The notes under the pieces were generated by a model that worked only from the letters and a program-made list of their open reading frames with translations, did no database searches and was not told the origin of the DNA. From the NCBI GenBank assembly GCA_003142355.1, contig PLMF01000367.1:1-17252 (forward strand): a stretch of 17,252 bases of DNA, given 5' to 3'. Of the stretch, positions 8,201 to 14,868 are shown piece after piece; positions within the stretch are counted from its first letter, which is position 1; every line of letters begins with the position of its first letter. This stretch comes from Bryobacterales bacterium. Its GTDB lineage: Bacteria; Acidobacteriota; Terriglobia; Bryobacterales; Bryobacteraceae. The position numbers were made by a program, and so were the translations under genes.

Positions 8201-8375
8201 AGGATGCTGAAAAAGTCCGGAAAAACCATGTTGAGCCGCAGATCAACGCTGACGAACACGGATAAAACAATGAGAACAGGAAGACGGTAAGACGATAGCA
8301 AAACCTTGGGCAAGATTTCGGTTTTAGCTTGGAAGTGTTTATTTTTGTTCTTCTTATCCGTGTTCATCCGTGGCT
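8201..8375 (+). repeat. Left inverted-repeat arm of the PIN cassette
   Basis: The arm starts with AGGATGCTGAAAAAG (8201-8215), then a unit starting GCCGCAGATCAACG (8235-8265) that ends GAACACGGATAA. After about 90 bases comes the reverse unit at 8354-8375. The right arm (9166-9262) holds the same pieces in reverse order. The 22 bases at 8354-8375 are the exact reverse complement of 9166-9187. The outer 15 bases match the right end at 14 of 15 positions. Within the arm, 8254-8265 and 8354-8365 can pair over 12 bases. Confidence 0.85.
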
Positions 8376-8427
8376 AATAAGGTCTGGCTTTACTCCCAAT
8401 CCTCGCGGGTGTGGCAAACTAGAGATA

Positions 8428-8435
8428 GGGAGGAG
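8428..8435 (+). promoter_or_regulatory. Ribosome binding site deciding the VapB-like start
   Basis: GGGAGGAG lies six bases before the GTG at 8442. It selects this start over the in-frame GTG at 8370, which sits inside the repeat arm and has no binding site in front. Confidence 0.75.
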
Positions 8436-8441
8436 ACAACG

Positions 8442-8711
8442 GTGACCCCGGTAAAGGAAATACTAGTACAGGAGGTTGCGCGCCTTTCTGAAGAAGACGC
8501 CCGGGAGGTCCTGAACCTGGTTAGGACAAAGAATACGGGTGCCGTGACGCCTGACCGGCCCAAACTGACACGTGAGGAGCTAATCAGGCGAGCAGCGGGC
8601 CATCCGGGAATCCACCCTCCGGATCCGGATGCGCCGCCATTCGAGAAGATCGAACCCATTGAAACTCGGGGCATTCCCGCCTCGCAGATGCTCATCGCGG
8701 ATCGTCGATAA
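8442..8711 (+). CDS. VapB-like antitoxin of a PIN-toxin module
   Basis: An 89-residue protein starting at GTG, with TPVKEILVQEVARLSEEDAR as its N-terminal helix and a proline-rich, acidic C-terminal part (HPPDPDAPPFEKIEPIE). The N-terminal portion resembles small antitoxins in which a short helical dimerisation unit is followed by an extended toxin-binding tail. I do not see a clear ribbon-helix-helix or AbrB fold, so the exact antitoxin class is open. The role is inferred mainly from position: the stop TAA shares one base with the toxin ATG (TAATG at 8709-8713), the coupling typical of VapBC pairs. Antitoxins of this kind normally bind the toxin and repress their own promoter, which here would overlap the left repeat arm. 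Confidence 0.7.
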   Translation: MTPVKEILVQEVARLSEEDAREVLNLVRTKNTGAVTPDRPKLTREELIRRAAGHPGIHPPDPDAPPFEKIEPIETRGIPASQMLIADRR

Positions 8712-9187
8712 TGCTGTACTATCTCGATTCCAGCGCCTGGGTGAAGCGGTACTTCGACGAGGCTGGCAGCGGCCGGGTGAGACATCTGTTCGCCCAGCAT
8801 GAAACCCTCGGCTGTTCTCCGCTGGGGCTCATCGAGGTCGGCTCCACAATGGCGCGAAAGCGGACCGCTGGAGAGGTCAAGCCGGGGGAGTTTGAAGGGA
8901 AGCGGACTTCGTTGCTGAAGGATTGGCGGCGTTTCCTTCGAATGCAAATGACCTCAGCGGTCGTACAGCGCGCCCTCGATGCCAGCGACACATATGGTCT
9001 CCGCGGCGCTGACAGCGTGCATTTGGCGTCGGCCTTGATTCTCAAGGAAGAACTGGAGTTGGACGCCCAGGAGTTCACGTTCGTGACGTCGGACGGGGAG
9101 TTGAAGGCGGCGGCGGCGCAGGCAGGTTTGCTGGTGGACGATCCCCAGCAGCAAGCATCCGGTTTAGCCACGGATGAACACGGATAA
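8711..9187 (+). CDS. PIN-domain ribonuclease toxin (VapC-like)
   Basis: A 158-residue protein opening with MLYYLDSSAWVKRYFDE, the standard PIN start. The four acidic metal-binding residues are in place: Asp6 (LDSSA), Glu42 (LIEVGST), Asp101 (RGADSVHLASA) and Asp128 (FVTSDGELKAAA). PIN toxins are Mg2+-dependent endoribonucleases that cut tRNA or rRNA and arrest growth; the RNA target cannot be predicted here. The start overlaps the antitoxin stop by one base. The last residues, roughly GLATDEHG plus the TAA stop, are encoded by the right repeat arm (from 9166). The repeat has therefore supplied a new C-terminus beyond the normal LLVDDP end of the domain. The active site looks intact, so the toxin is probably functional. 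Confidence 0.88.
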   Translation: MLYYLDSSAWVKRYFDEAGSGRVRHLFAQHETLGCSPLGLIEVGSTMARKRTAGEVKPGEFEGKRTSLLKDWRRFLRMQMTSAVVQRALDASDTYGLRGADSVHLASALILKEELELDAQEFTFVTSDGELKAAAAQAGLLVDDPQQQASGLATDEHG

Positions 9188-9262
9188 ACCAATTCTTTTG
9201 AATCGACGTTGATCTGCGTTCATCTGCGGCCAGCCATGTCTTGGCCCCTTTTTCAGCAACCT
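9166..9262 (-). repeat. Right inverted-repeat arm of the PIN cassette
   Basis: Read on the minus strand this arm begins AGGTTGCTGAAAAAG (9262-9248). It then has the unit GCCGCAGATGAACGCAGATC (from 9230), a short AT-rich loop, and the inner 22 bases (9187-9166) identical to 8354-8375. Units 9168-9186 and 9230-9212 are variants of one pattern, GCCRCRGATGAACRCRGAT, and face each other. They can fold into an imperfect hairpin that starts within the toxin's last codons and may also serve as a transcription stop. Confidence 0.85.
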
Positions 9263-9288
9263 CGCTAGCATTCTCGCCGGATGTCTAT

Positions 9289-10941
9289 CTACTGGCCGGG
9301 GATCAGGGTGCGCTTCCCGGTGTCGGACTCATAGAGCTGGAACAGCGTGTTGAAAAATGCCGGTCCCCTCGAAGGCTGCACCCATTCGAATACCACGCCT
9401 TGACTCGTCAGTTCCTTTTGCAGAGACGCCACTGAGATATCCTGGACCGGCTTCCGCCCCTGGAGAGCCAGACTCGCCGCCACCCCGGCCGCATGTCCGA
9501 GGATCATGTACTGCGGTTCCATGCGCAGCGAGGAGTAGGCCACATGGCTCGCCGAGAAGCAGACCGGGACTAGCAGATTGGTTGCCTGCTCGCGCTTGGG
9601 CAGCATCACCCGATACGGGATCTGGTAGGGAGTCACGGCGACCTGCATATCGCCTTCGTTTTCCGCGGCGCCATCGGCGTTCGCCACGCGCTGGACATTG
9701 TGCGAATCGCTGTTGTACGAGCCCATCCCGATCGCGTCCGGCTTCTTGAGGTCCGTCTGGAGATCCTTCTGGGTGACGACGAACTCGCCGATCATTCGCC
9801 GCCCTTCGCGGATGTACAGTTGATGCGGCCAGTTCTCCGTGTCGGGAAACTCATCCTTGGCCAGTCCCCAGGAGTTGACCTCCTGTCGCAGAGAGGCGGG
9901 TACCCGAGGATCGTGGCCCAGGAAGTAGAAGAAGCCCTGGGTGTAGTCGGTATGATCCCGCCAGATGCGCGCACGGCTTCGGTAGTCGCCATCCGGATAG
10001 CCCCAGCTCTTGCCGATGAAATCGGTGGAGAACGCTCCTTGGTTGTTGATGTCCGCCTTATGATTGGGAATCTCGGCGATCAGAACCACGTCGTTCATCC
10101 GCGGTGCGCGGCCCAGCTTCTTGGCCGTTGCATCGAGCAAGCGTCCGAGAAGCTCGTAACGCTTGGGTTCATAGCCGGGTGGCTTGGGGAACGGCGCCTG
10201 GTTGGAAGGGTCCTCGGAGAGGATCAGGCGAAAATTGTAGGCTTGCACTTTCTTGTCGGCGGACCCCGGTGCTGCCAGCGGCTCCGGGTTCACCTCGGGC
10301 AGCAATCGGCCGTCCGCGTCGAAAGGCGAGACGCGCACCTGGAATTGATGGAAGGGCGTACGCTCGCGCACGCCGGCCAACGACTCGCCGTACTGGCTCT
10401 GCGACTCGCGTCCGACAGTGTACTGGACCCCCGCCTGCGCCATCAGGTCCCCTTCATACGAACAGTCGGCGAAGATGCCTCCGTTGAATCTGGTTCCGTC
10501 TTCCGTGACGATCGCCGTCACGGCCGTCCCCGACTTCTCGACGCCCGTTTTCTCGCGCAGCCGATGGCGCATGAATACACTTACTCCGGCCTGCTGGAGC
10601 ATCTCACGGAGCACCTGTTCTCCCACCTTCGGCTCGTAGAACCAAGCCACGTCCTGTGCGAAACGCTGGATGTCGTACTTCCGCCCGACGCGCCAGTAGA
10701 ATTCCAGCGCGCGGCCACCGATCACTTCCTTTTTCCCGTAATCGGTTCGCGACAGTCCGCCGGTCGCCATGCCGCCCAGGTGGGAGCCGGGTTCCAGCAG
10801 CGCCACCTTCAAACCTTCGCGCGCGCCACTGACGGCCGTGATCACCCCGCCCGCCGTGCCACCGTAGACTACGAGATCGTGCGTCTGCTGCGCGAAACTG
10901 GCGAGAGCCGACGCGAATAGAACAAGAATTCCTCGTTTCAT
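9289..10941 (-). CDS. Secreted FAD-dependent oxidoreductase (FAD_oxidored family)
   Basis: A 550-residue protein with an N-terminal signal sequence (MKRGILVLFASALASFAQQ). The FAD-binding Rossmann fold follows directly: GGTAGG (27-32), Glu50 at the end of the second strand for ribose binding, then LGGMATGGL (55-63). The C-terminal MILGHAAGVAASLAL stretch completes the FAD site. This matches the FAD_oxidored family (PF12831), which is common next to carbohydrate-active genes in Acidobacteria, Planctomycetes and Bacteroidetes; its substrates are mostly unknown. The ATG at 10941 gives the better signal peptide; an in-frame GTG at 10950 is possible. It starts 23 bases after the glycosidase stop, so the two are probably one operon. 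Oxidation of a released sugar or sugar acid is a guess from context. Confidence 0.85.
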   Translation of the reverse strand: MKRGILVLFASALASFAQQTHDLVVYGGTAGGVITAVSGAREGLKVALLEPGSHLGGMATGGLSRTDYGKKEVIGGRALEFYWRVGRKYDIQRFAQDVAWFYEPKVGEQVLREMLQQAGVSVFMRHRLREKTGVEKSGTAVTAIVTEDGTRFNGGIFADCSYEGDLMAQAGVQYTVGRESQSQYGESLAGVRERTPFHQFQVRVSPFDADGRLLPEVNPEPLAAPGSADKKVQAYNFRLILSEDPSNQAPFPKPPGYEPKRYELLGRLLDATAKKLGRAPRMNDVVLIAEIPNHKADINNQGAFSTDFIGKSWGYPDGDYRSRARIWRDHTDYTQGFFYFLGHDPRVPASLRQEVNSWGLAKDEFPDTENWPHQLYIREGRRMIGEFVVTQKDLQTDLKKPDAIGMGSYNSDSHNVQRVANADGAAENEGDMQVAVTPYQIPYRVMLPKREQATNLLVPVCFSASHVAYSSLRMEPQYMILGHAAGVAASLALQGRKPVQDISVASLQKELTSQGVVFEWVQPSRGPAFFNTLFQLYESDTGKRTLIPGQ

Positions 10942-10964
10942 ATGCGCCACCGCGGTGAGCGGTT

Positions 10965-12455
10965 TCAGTCCACTTTCTGAAAACGCACGGCCATATAAGG
11001 CTTGGCCGGCAGCTTCAGAGTGAACTTACCTTCGAATGTGCCGGCCACCGGCGTAATCGTCATCTCCCAAGGGTCGATCGTGTCGGCCCGATACCGCACT
11101 CCTTTGGCCAGGTCGAATTCGTATTCCGCGGGCTGGCTCATGTCGAAGTAGAAAAGGTAATAGCGGCCCGCCTGCCCCGCGCCCAGATAGTAAGTCGCGA
11201 GGTTATTCAAACCTTCCGCGGGCGCGCCTTCGAGTATCTTACGTAAGAACGCGATGCGCCGCGGACTCTCTCCATGCAGCACGCCGCCCTTGGACCACCA
11301 CAGAATGTCATTCGGGTCTAAGTAGGTCTCTCCGTGGCCCACGTAGGCGCCGGAGACCGTACCCAACCAGAAACGCCGCACCAGTTCCTGCGCCGAAATG
11401 TTGCCCCAGCGCCGCGGAATATTGCCTTCGTACTTGCACTCGTCGTAAACCAGCGGTTTGCCGTATTTGGCCACCATCTTCAGCGCTCCTTCGAAATCCG
11501 AGCTCTGCCAGCTCACGTGCGTCACCCAGGGCTTGGAATGGTCGTACAACACCGCGCCGTTGTGTATCGACCGCAAGCGATGGTAGGGGTCTTTCTCCTG
11601 GACCAGGCGAAAGAGCCGGTCCCAATCCGCCATGGTCTTGCTCTTCATGAAGTCGAATTCGTTGGCCATGGACCACCAGACATTGCGGTAAGCCGACAGG
11701 CGCGCCACCACGTACCGCAGATATCGGTCGTCCGCCTCGGCCCCCATGGCGGCGTAACCCCAGCGGTCGTAAGGATGGAACAGGATCAGGTCGGCCTCGA
11801 TGCCCAACGCTTCGAGGTCGCGCACGCGCTGTTCCAGGTGACGGAAGAACGCCGGGTTGAAGCGCGTGAAATCGTTGTGCCCGGCCGCATCCCGTTCGAA
11901 CGGGTAGTAAACCGGCTCGTTCTGGTTATAGACGTAGCTCTTGGGAAACACGCACATCCGCATCTTGTCGAAGGGCGCGGCCCGCAAGGTGGCGAGCGTT
12001 TGCTCCTCCAACTTGTCGCCCTGGTGGACCCAGGCGTAGCACGTGGTCCCTAGCGGCACGTACGGTGCGCCATCCTCGTAGGCGAAGTGCGTAACATAGC
12101 GAACGCGCACTGGACCGTGATTCCCCGCCGCGGGCGCGGTCGAGGTGAAACGCCCCTGCCGGCCGTCGAGTTCCGCCGCGTTGCTGGAGGTCCGGTAGCT
12201 CCACTCCCCGATCTCGTCGGGCATGAACCGCACGCGGTAGACGCCGTCGCCATCGTAGAATCCGTCCACATCGACCACATGATCGCGATATTGGAACTGT
12301 GCCCGCAACTGAACGTCGATGAAGGGATTCCCCGCGCGCGGCCCCTGGAGCGCGACTTCGTACACACCCCACCGCTCCGCACTATCGGCGGCCCGGAGCG
12401 GAGCCAGCGCGCTCAAGCCGCAAACCAGCCAGATCCAACTTGTAGGTCGACGCAT
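10965..12455 (-). CDS. Secreted glycoside-hydrolase-like protein (DUF5060 / DUF4038 / DUF5605 type)
   Basis: A 496-residue protein with a signal peptide ([20 protein letters not shown], then RAAD). Residues 27-110 match the DUF5060 beta-sandwich ([10 protein letters not shown], then [17 protein letters not shown]). Residues 120-410 look like a TIM barrel of the clan GH-A/DUF4038 kind. Candidate catalytic acids are Glu266 in [10 protein letters not shown] (acid/base after the usual N-E pair) and Glu339 in [11 protein letters not shown] (nucleophile). The last 80 residues form a beta domain ending [17 protein letters not shown], like DUF5605. Related proteins act on rhamnogalacturonan, apiose or other plant glycans, but the linkage here is unknown. 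The start has GAGGG a few bases upstream. It is divergent from the GH28 gene and followed by the FAD oxidoreductase. Confidence 0.87.
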   Translation of the reverse strand: MRRPTSWIWLVCGLSALAPLRAADSAERWGVYEVALQGPRAGNPFIDVQLRAQFQYRDHVVDVDGFYDGDGVYRVRFMPDEIGEWSYRTSSNAAELDGRQGRFTSTAPAAGNHGPVRVRYVTHFAYEDGAPYVPLGTTCYAWVHQGDKLEEQTLATLRAAPFDKMRMCVFPKSYVYNQNEPVYYPFERDAAGHNDFTRFNPAFFRHLEQRVRDLEALGIEADLILFHPYDRWGYAAMGAEADDRYLRYVVARLSAYRNVWWSMANEFDFMKSKTMADWDRLFRLVQEKDPYHRLRSIHNGAVLYDHSKPWVTHVSWQSSDFEGALKMVAKYGKPLVYDECKYEGNIPRRWGNISAQELVRRFWLGTVSGAYVGHGETYLDPNDILWWSKGGVLHGESPRRIAFLRKILEGAPAEGLNNLATYYLGAGQAGRYYLFYFDMSQPAEYEFDLAKGVRYRADTIDPWEMTITPVAGTFEGKFTLKLPAKPYMAVRFQKVD

Positions 12456-12552
12456 CTTTCCCTCGCTACTATATTACCCGGCGCCCAGGGTCGGGCATGC
12501 GGTACGCACGCGACGTGCCCGGCCCCTACCGAGTTCTGGTAATATCGGCGCT
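12456..12552. promoter_or_regulatory. Divergent promoter region between glycosidase and GH28 genes
   Basis: These 97 bases must drive both directions. An exact 8-base inverted repeat, ATATTACC (12471-12478) and GGTAATAT (12538-12545), places a TAATAT -10-like box in each direction close to each start codon. A second inverted pair, CGGGCA (12492-12497) and TGCCCG (12516-12521), lies between them and could be an operator. The minus-strand gene has GAGGG before its ATG. The plus-strand GH28 ATG (12553) has no ribosome binding site and sits seven bases after TAATAT, which would fit a leaderless or nearly leaderless transcript. Confidence 0.5.
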
Positions 12553-13404
12553 ATGATTCTCAAAGTCTCTGTGTTCTGCGTGGGGCTGGCGCTACTGGCC
12601 GCTGGGGCCGCGCCGAAGGCCGAAATCACCGCGGCTCTTCCGGTCATTCCCGATGCCAAGTTCAATCTCGCCGATTATGGCGGCGTCGGAGACTACAAGA
12701 CCTTCAACACGGATGCCTTCAAGAACGCCGTGGCCACAATCGCCAAGGCCGGTGGCGGCCATCTTTGTGAAATCGACACCGGCGACGACAACGTCGCGCT
12801 GCAAAGCGGTTCGCACGACGTCCTCATCGAGGACCTCACCTGCCTCCATGGCCACGGCATCTCCATCGGCAGTCCCACGCGCAACGGTCTGAGCCACGTC
12901 ATCGTTCGCCGCTGCACCTTCAACGGAACCGACAACGGCCTGCGCATCAAGTCCTACCGCGGCAACGGCGGCGAAGTTCACGATATCCAGTATTCCGATA
13001 TCGTCATGAAGAACGTCAGGCGCCCCTTGGACATCAACATGCTCTACAACGGCAACGCCAACACCCCCACCGACGTAGGTCCGCGGCAGGCCGCGCCGGG
13101 GCAGACTCAGAACATTCCCAATTTTTACGATATCCACGTCGCCAACCTGACCGTCACGCGCTCTCCGCTGGCGGGCCGCATCCTTGGCGTTCCCGAGCTG
13201 ATGCCCAACAACATCACGTTTACCAACGTCAGGATCCAAAGCACTCGCGGCTTTCTGGTGCAGGATGGCAAGGACATTACGTTCGACAAAGTGCAGATCG
13301 CGGTTGCCGTCGGCGACCCTCTGGTCCTCGACAATGCCTCGGTAAAGTGGAACGGAATCCAAAAGATCGGCTCCAGCGGCGGTCCGCCCGATCCGTTCTA
13401 TTGA
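12553..13404 (+). CDS. GH28 polygalacturonase-like protein with internal deletion
   Basis: A 283-residue protein with a signal peptide (MILKVSVFCVGLALLAAGAA). Residues 37-70 (FNLADYGGVGDYKTFNTDAF to AGGGHL) are the usual N-terminal pectin-lyase-fold opening. The sequence then jumps straight to CEIDTGDDNVALQSG, GHGISIGS and NGLRIKS, the second, third and fourth catalytic motifs of GH28 beta-helix enzymes. Family members are normally about 420-500 residues. The missing middle includes the substrate-side turns and motif I (NTDGxD, one catalytic Asp). The reading frame is intact across the junction near 12767. It is probably inactive as a polygalacturonase, though a binding role cannot be excluded. 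It lies 16 bases before the CE15 gene, suggesting co-transcription. An upstream extension of the frame to 12319 is rejected since it overlaps the divergent gene. Confidence 0.8.
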   Translation: MILKVSVFCVGLALLAAGAAPKAEITAALPVIPDAKFNLADYGGVGDYKTFNTDAFKNAVATIAKAGGGHLCEIDTGDDNVALQSGSHDVLIEDLTCLHGHGISIGSPTRNGLSHVIVRRCTFNGTDNGLRIKSYRGNGGEVHDIQYSDIVMKNVRRPLDINMLYNGNANTPTDVGPRQAAPGQTQNIPNFYDIHVANLTVTRSPLAGRILGVPELMPNNITFTNVRIQSTRGFLVQDGKDITFDKVQIAVAVGDPLVLDNASVKWNGIQKIGSSGGPPDPFY

Positions 13405-13420
13405 TAACAGGAGCATCGCA

Positions 13421-14794
13421 ATGAAGAATCGCATGATCCTTGTGGTTTTGGCCGTGGCGGGGATTCCGATCGCACAGGCGCAGTCGCAGGCTATCCCCGC
13501 GAGGCCCGATCCGAAGGAGATTCCCATTCCTCCGATTGCGACGTCGATGAAGAAGATGCCGGGTGTCAACGAGCTTCCCGCGCGTCCGGAGATGCCCGAC
13601 GTCCTGACGATGAACAACGGGAAAAAGGTCATCACCGCCGCGCAATGGAACCAGCGCCGCCAGGAGATGAAACAGATCCTCGAGTACTACGCCGTGGGCC
13701 AGGCTCCGCCTCCGCCGGGAAATGTGAAAGGGCATGAGGTCAGCTCCGAGGTGGTGATGAACGGCAAGGTCAAGTACCGCCTGGTACACCTGACGTTCGG
13801 ACCGCAGGAAAGCCTCAGCCTGGATATCGGCATCTTCACGCCTGCCGGGGGCGGGCCGGTCCCGGCGGTGATCTCGCCATCCGGCTCGCCTCCGGGCGCC
13901 GCTCCGTTGCCGCGGCTGGCGCAGGGACCAAACCAGGGAAGGAACGAAGATGTGCTGCTCCTGGTGGGGCCTGGCCCGCAGCCCGCCGGAGCCGGCGCGG
14001 GACGCGGACCGGGGCGCGGTCCCCGCACCGCGGAAGCAGTCGCAGCCGGCAGCCCGGTGCTGGCCCACGGCTTCGCACTCGTGACGTTTGACAACAACGA
14101 TTGCGCCGAAGATACCACTCTGCGCAACGCCGACGGCGGTTGGGCATACCGCACCACGCGCTTCTACCCGGCCTACCCGAAATACGACTGGGGAGTTTTG
14201 CAGGGCTGGGCGTGGGGTGTCTCGCGGATTGTGGATTATCTGGAAACGGACCCCGCCATCGATAAGACCAAACTCATCGTCACCGGTGTCTCGCGAACCG
14301 GCAAATCCGCTCTGGTCGCCGGCGCATTCGACGACCGTCTGGCGATGGTCGCTCCCGTGGCCAGCTCCGGCGGCGGCACTCCGGCATACCGCTTCAGCGG
14401 CTCGCAGCCGCCGCGCGGCGGCAAAGAGGGCCTCACCGAGATGGTCCGGAAATATCCCAATTGGTTCTCGGACCATCTGCATGAATTCTGGGGACAACCG
14501 GACAAGTTGCCGTTCGATTCGCATTGGTTCATGGCGCTGGTGGCGCCGCGGCCGTTCATTGCACTCGAGGGGACTCACGACCAGAACGTCGTGGCCAACG
14601 GTGTGCGCCAGGCCTTTCTCGCCGCCCAGCCGGCCTTCGCGCTATTGAACGTCAAGGATCGGCTCGGCGTCAGTTGGGCAGATCGCCCGCACGGAATGGT
14701 CGAGGGAGACTGGGATGCCCTATTCGCTTTTGCGGACAAATTCCTGATGGGGAAAACCGTCACCCGGCGATTCGATGAGTTCCCGCCGGATTAG
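13421..14794 (+). CDS. Glucuronoyl esterase (carbohydrate esterase family 15)
   Basis: A 457-residue secreted alpha/beta hydrolase with a signal peptide (MKNRMILVVLAVAGIPIAQA). The nucleophile elbow is GVSRTGKSA with Ser291, the G-x-S-R-x-G-K pattern that defines CE15. His424 in DRPHGMVEGDW is the catalytic base. The acid is not in the canonical place after APVASSGGG, so Glu383 in FIALEGTHD is the likely substitute, as in many bacterial members. YDWGVLQGWAWGVSRIVDYL (255-274) is also characteristic. CE15 enzymes cleave the ester between lignin alcohols and 4-O-methyl-glucuronic acid of xylan. A Gly/Pro/Arg-rich insert (about 183-205) interrupts the domain. AGGAG (13409-13413) precedes the ATG by seven bases. 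The 74 bases to the convergent isomerase gene show no clear terminator. Confidence 0.92.
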   Translation: MKNRMILVVLAVAGIPIAQAQSQAIPARPDPKEIPIPPIATSMKKMPGVNELPARPEMPDVLTMNNGKKVITAAQWNQRRQEMKQILEYYAVGQAPPPPGNVKGHEVSSEVVMNGKVKYRLVHLTFGPQESLSLDIGIFTPAGGGPVPAVISPSGSPPGAAPLPRLAQGPNQGRNEDVLLLVGPGPQPAGAGAGRGPGRGPRTAEAVAAGSPVLAHGFALVTFDNNDCAEDTTLRNADGGWAYRTTRFYPAYPKYDWGVLQGWAWGVSRIVDYLETDPAIDKTKLIVTGVSRTGKSALVAGAFDDRLAMVAPVASSGGGTPAYRFSGSQPPRGGKEGLTEMVRKYPNWFSDHLHEFWGQPDKLPFDSHWFMALVAPRPFIALEGTHDQNVVANGVRQAFLAAQPAFALLNVKDRLGVSWADRPHGMVEGDWDALFAFADKFLMGKTVTRRFDEFPPD

Positions 14795-14868
14795 GAAGAA
14801 CCGCTCTCTGACGTTCGCGGCTCCGATCAGCGCGACGGGTGTCGTGGCGGGGTGCGACGCAGGTACCG

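Larger units (their letters stand above)
8201..9262. mobile_element. Candidate non-autonomous cassette carrying a PIN toxin-antitoxin module
   Basis: Two arms of one repeat family lie in opposite orientation around the VapBC-like genes. The outermost ends share AGGWTGCTGAAAAAG (8201-8215, and 9248-9262 on the other strand). The inner ends share a perfect 22-base inverted repeat. No transposase is encoded inside, so any movement would need help from elsewhere. I find no convincing target-site duplication. TAGC lies just outside the left end (8197-8200) and at 9266-9269 on the right, but GCTAGC is palindromic and the spacing differs by a few bases. The alternative is two independent insertions of a common intergenic repeat on either side of a resident gene pair. 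Confidence 0.55.

Noticed and set aside
8370..8441. Longer antitoxin form starting at GTG 8370
   Set aside because: The start lies inside the repeat arm with no ribosome binding site; GGGAGGAG at 8428-8435 supports GTG 8442.
8201..9262. CRISPR-like array from the recurring repeat units
   Set aside because: Only four units, in alternating orientation, with irregular spacing and genes between them; no cas genes nearby.
8197..9269. TAGC on both sides as a target-site duplication
   Set aside because: GCTAGC is palindromic, the distance to the repeat end differs between sides, and four bases can match by chance.
9700..10920. Long open frame (406 codons) on the plus strand
   Set aside because: Antisense to the FAD oxidoreductase, which has a signal peptide, an FAD motif and a C-terminal FAD site; the plus-strand peptide shows no family features.
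12319..12552. Upstream extension of the GH28 frame
   Set aside because: It would overlap the divergent glycosidase gene by more than 130 bases and would bury the signal peptide that starts at 12553.
12592..13635. Open frame of 347 codons on the minus strand
   Set aside because: Antisense to the GH28-like gene and the CE15 start; Val/Asp/Gly-rich shadow with no start signal.
13277..14578. Long open frame (433 codons) on the minus strand
   Set aside because: Antisense to the CE15 esterase, which has clear catalytic motifs and a ribosome binding site.
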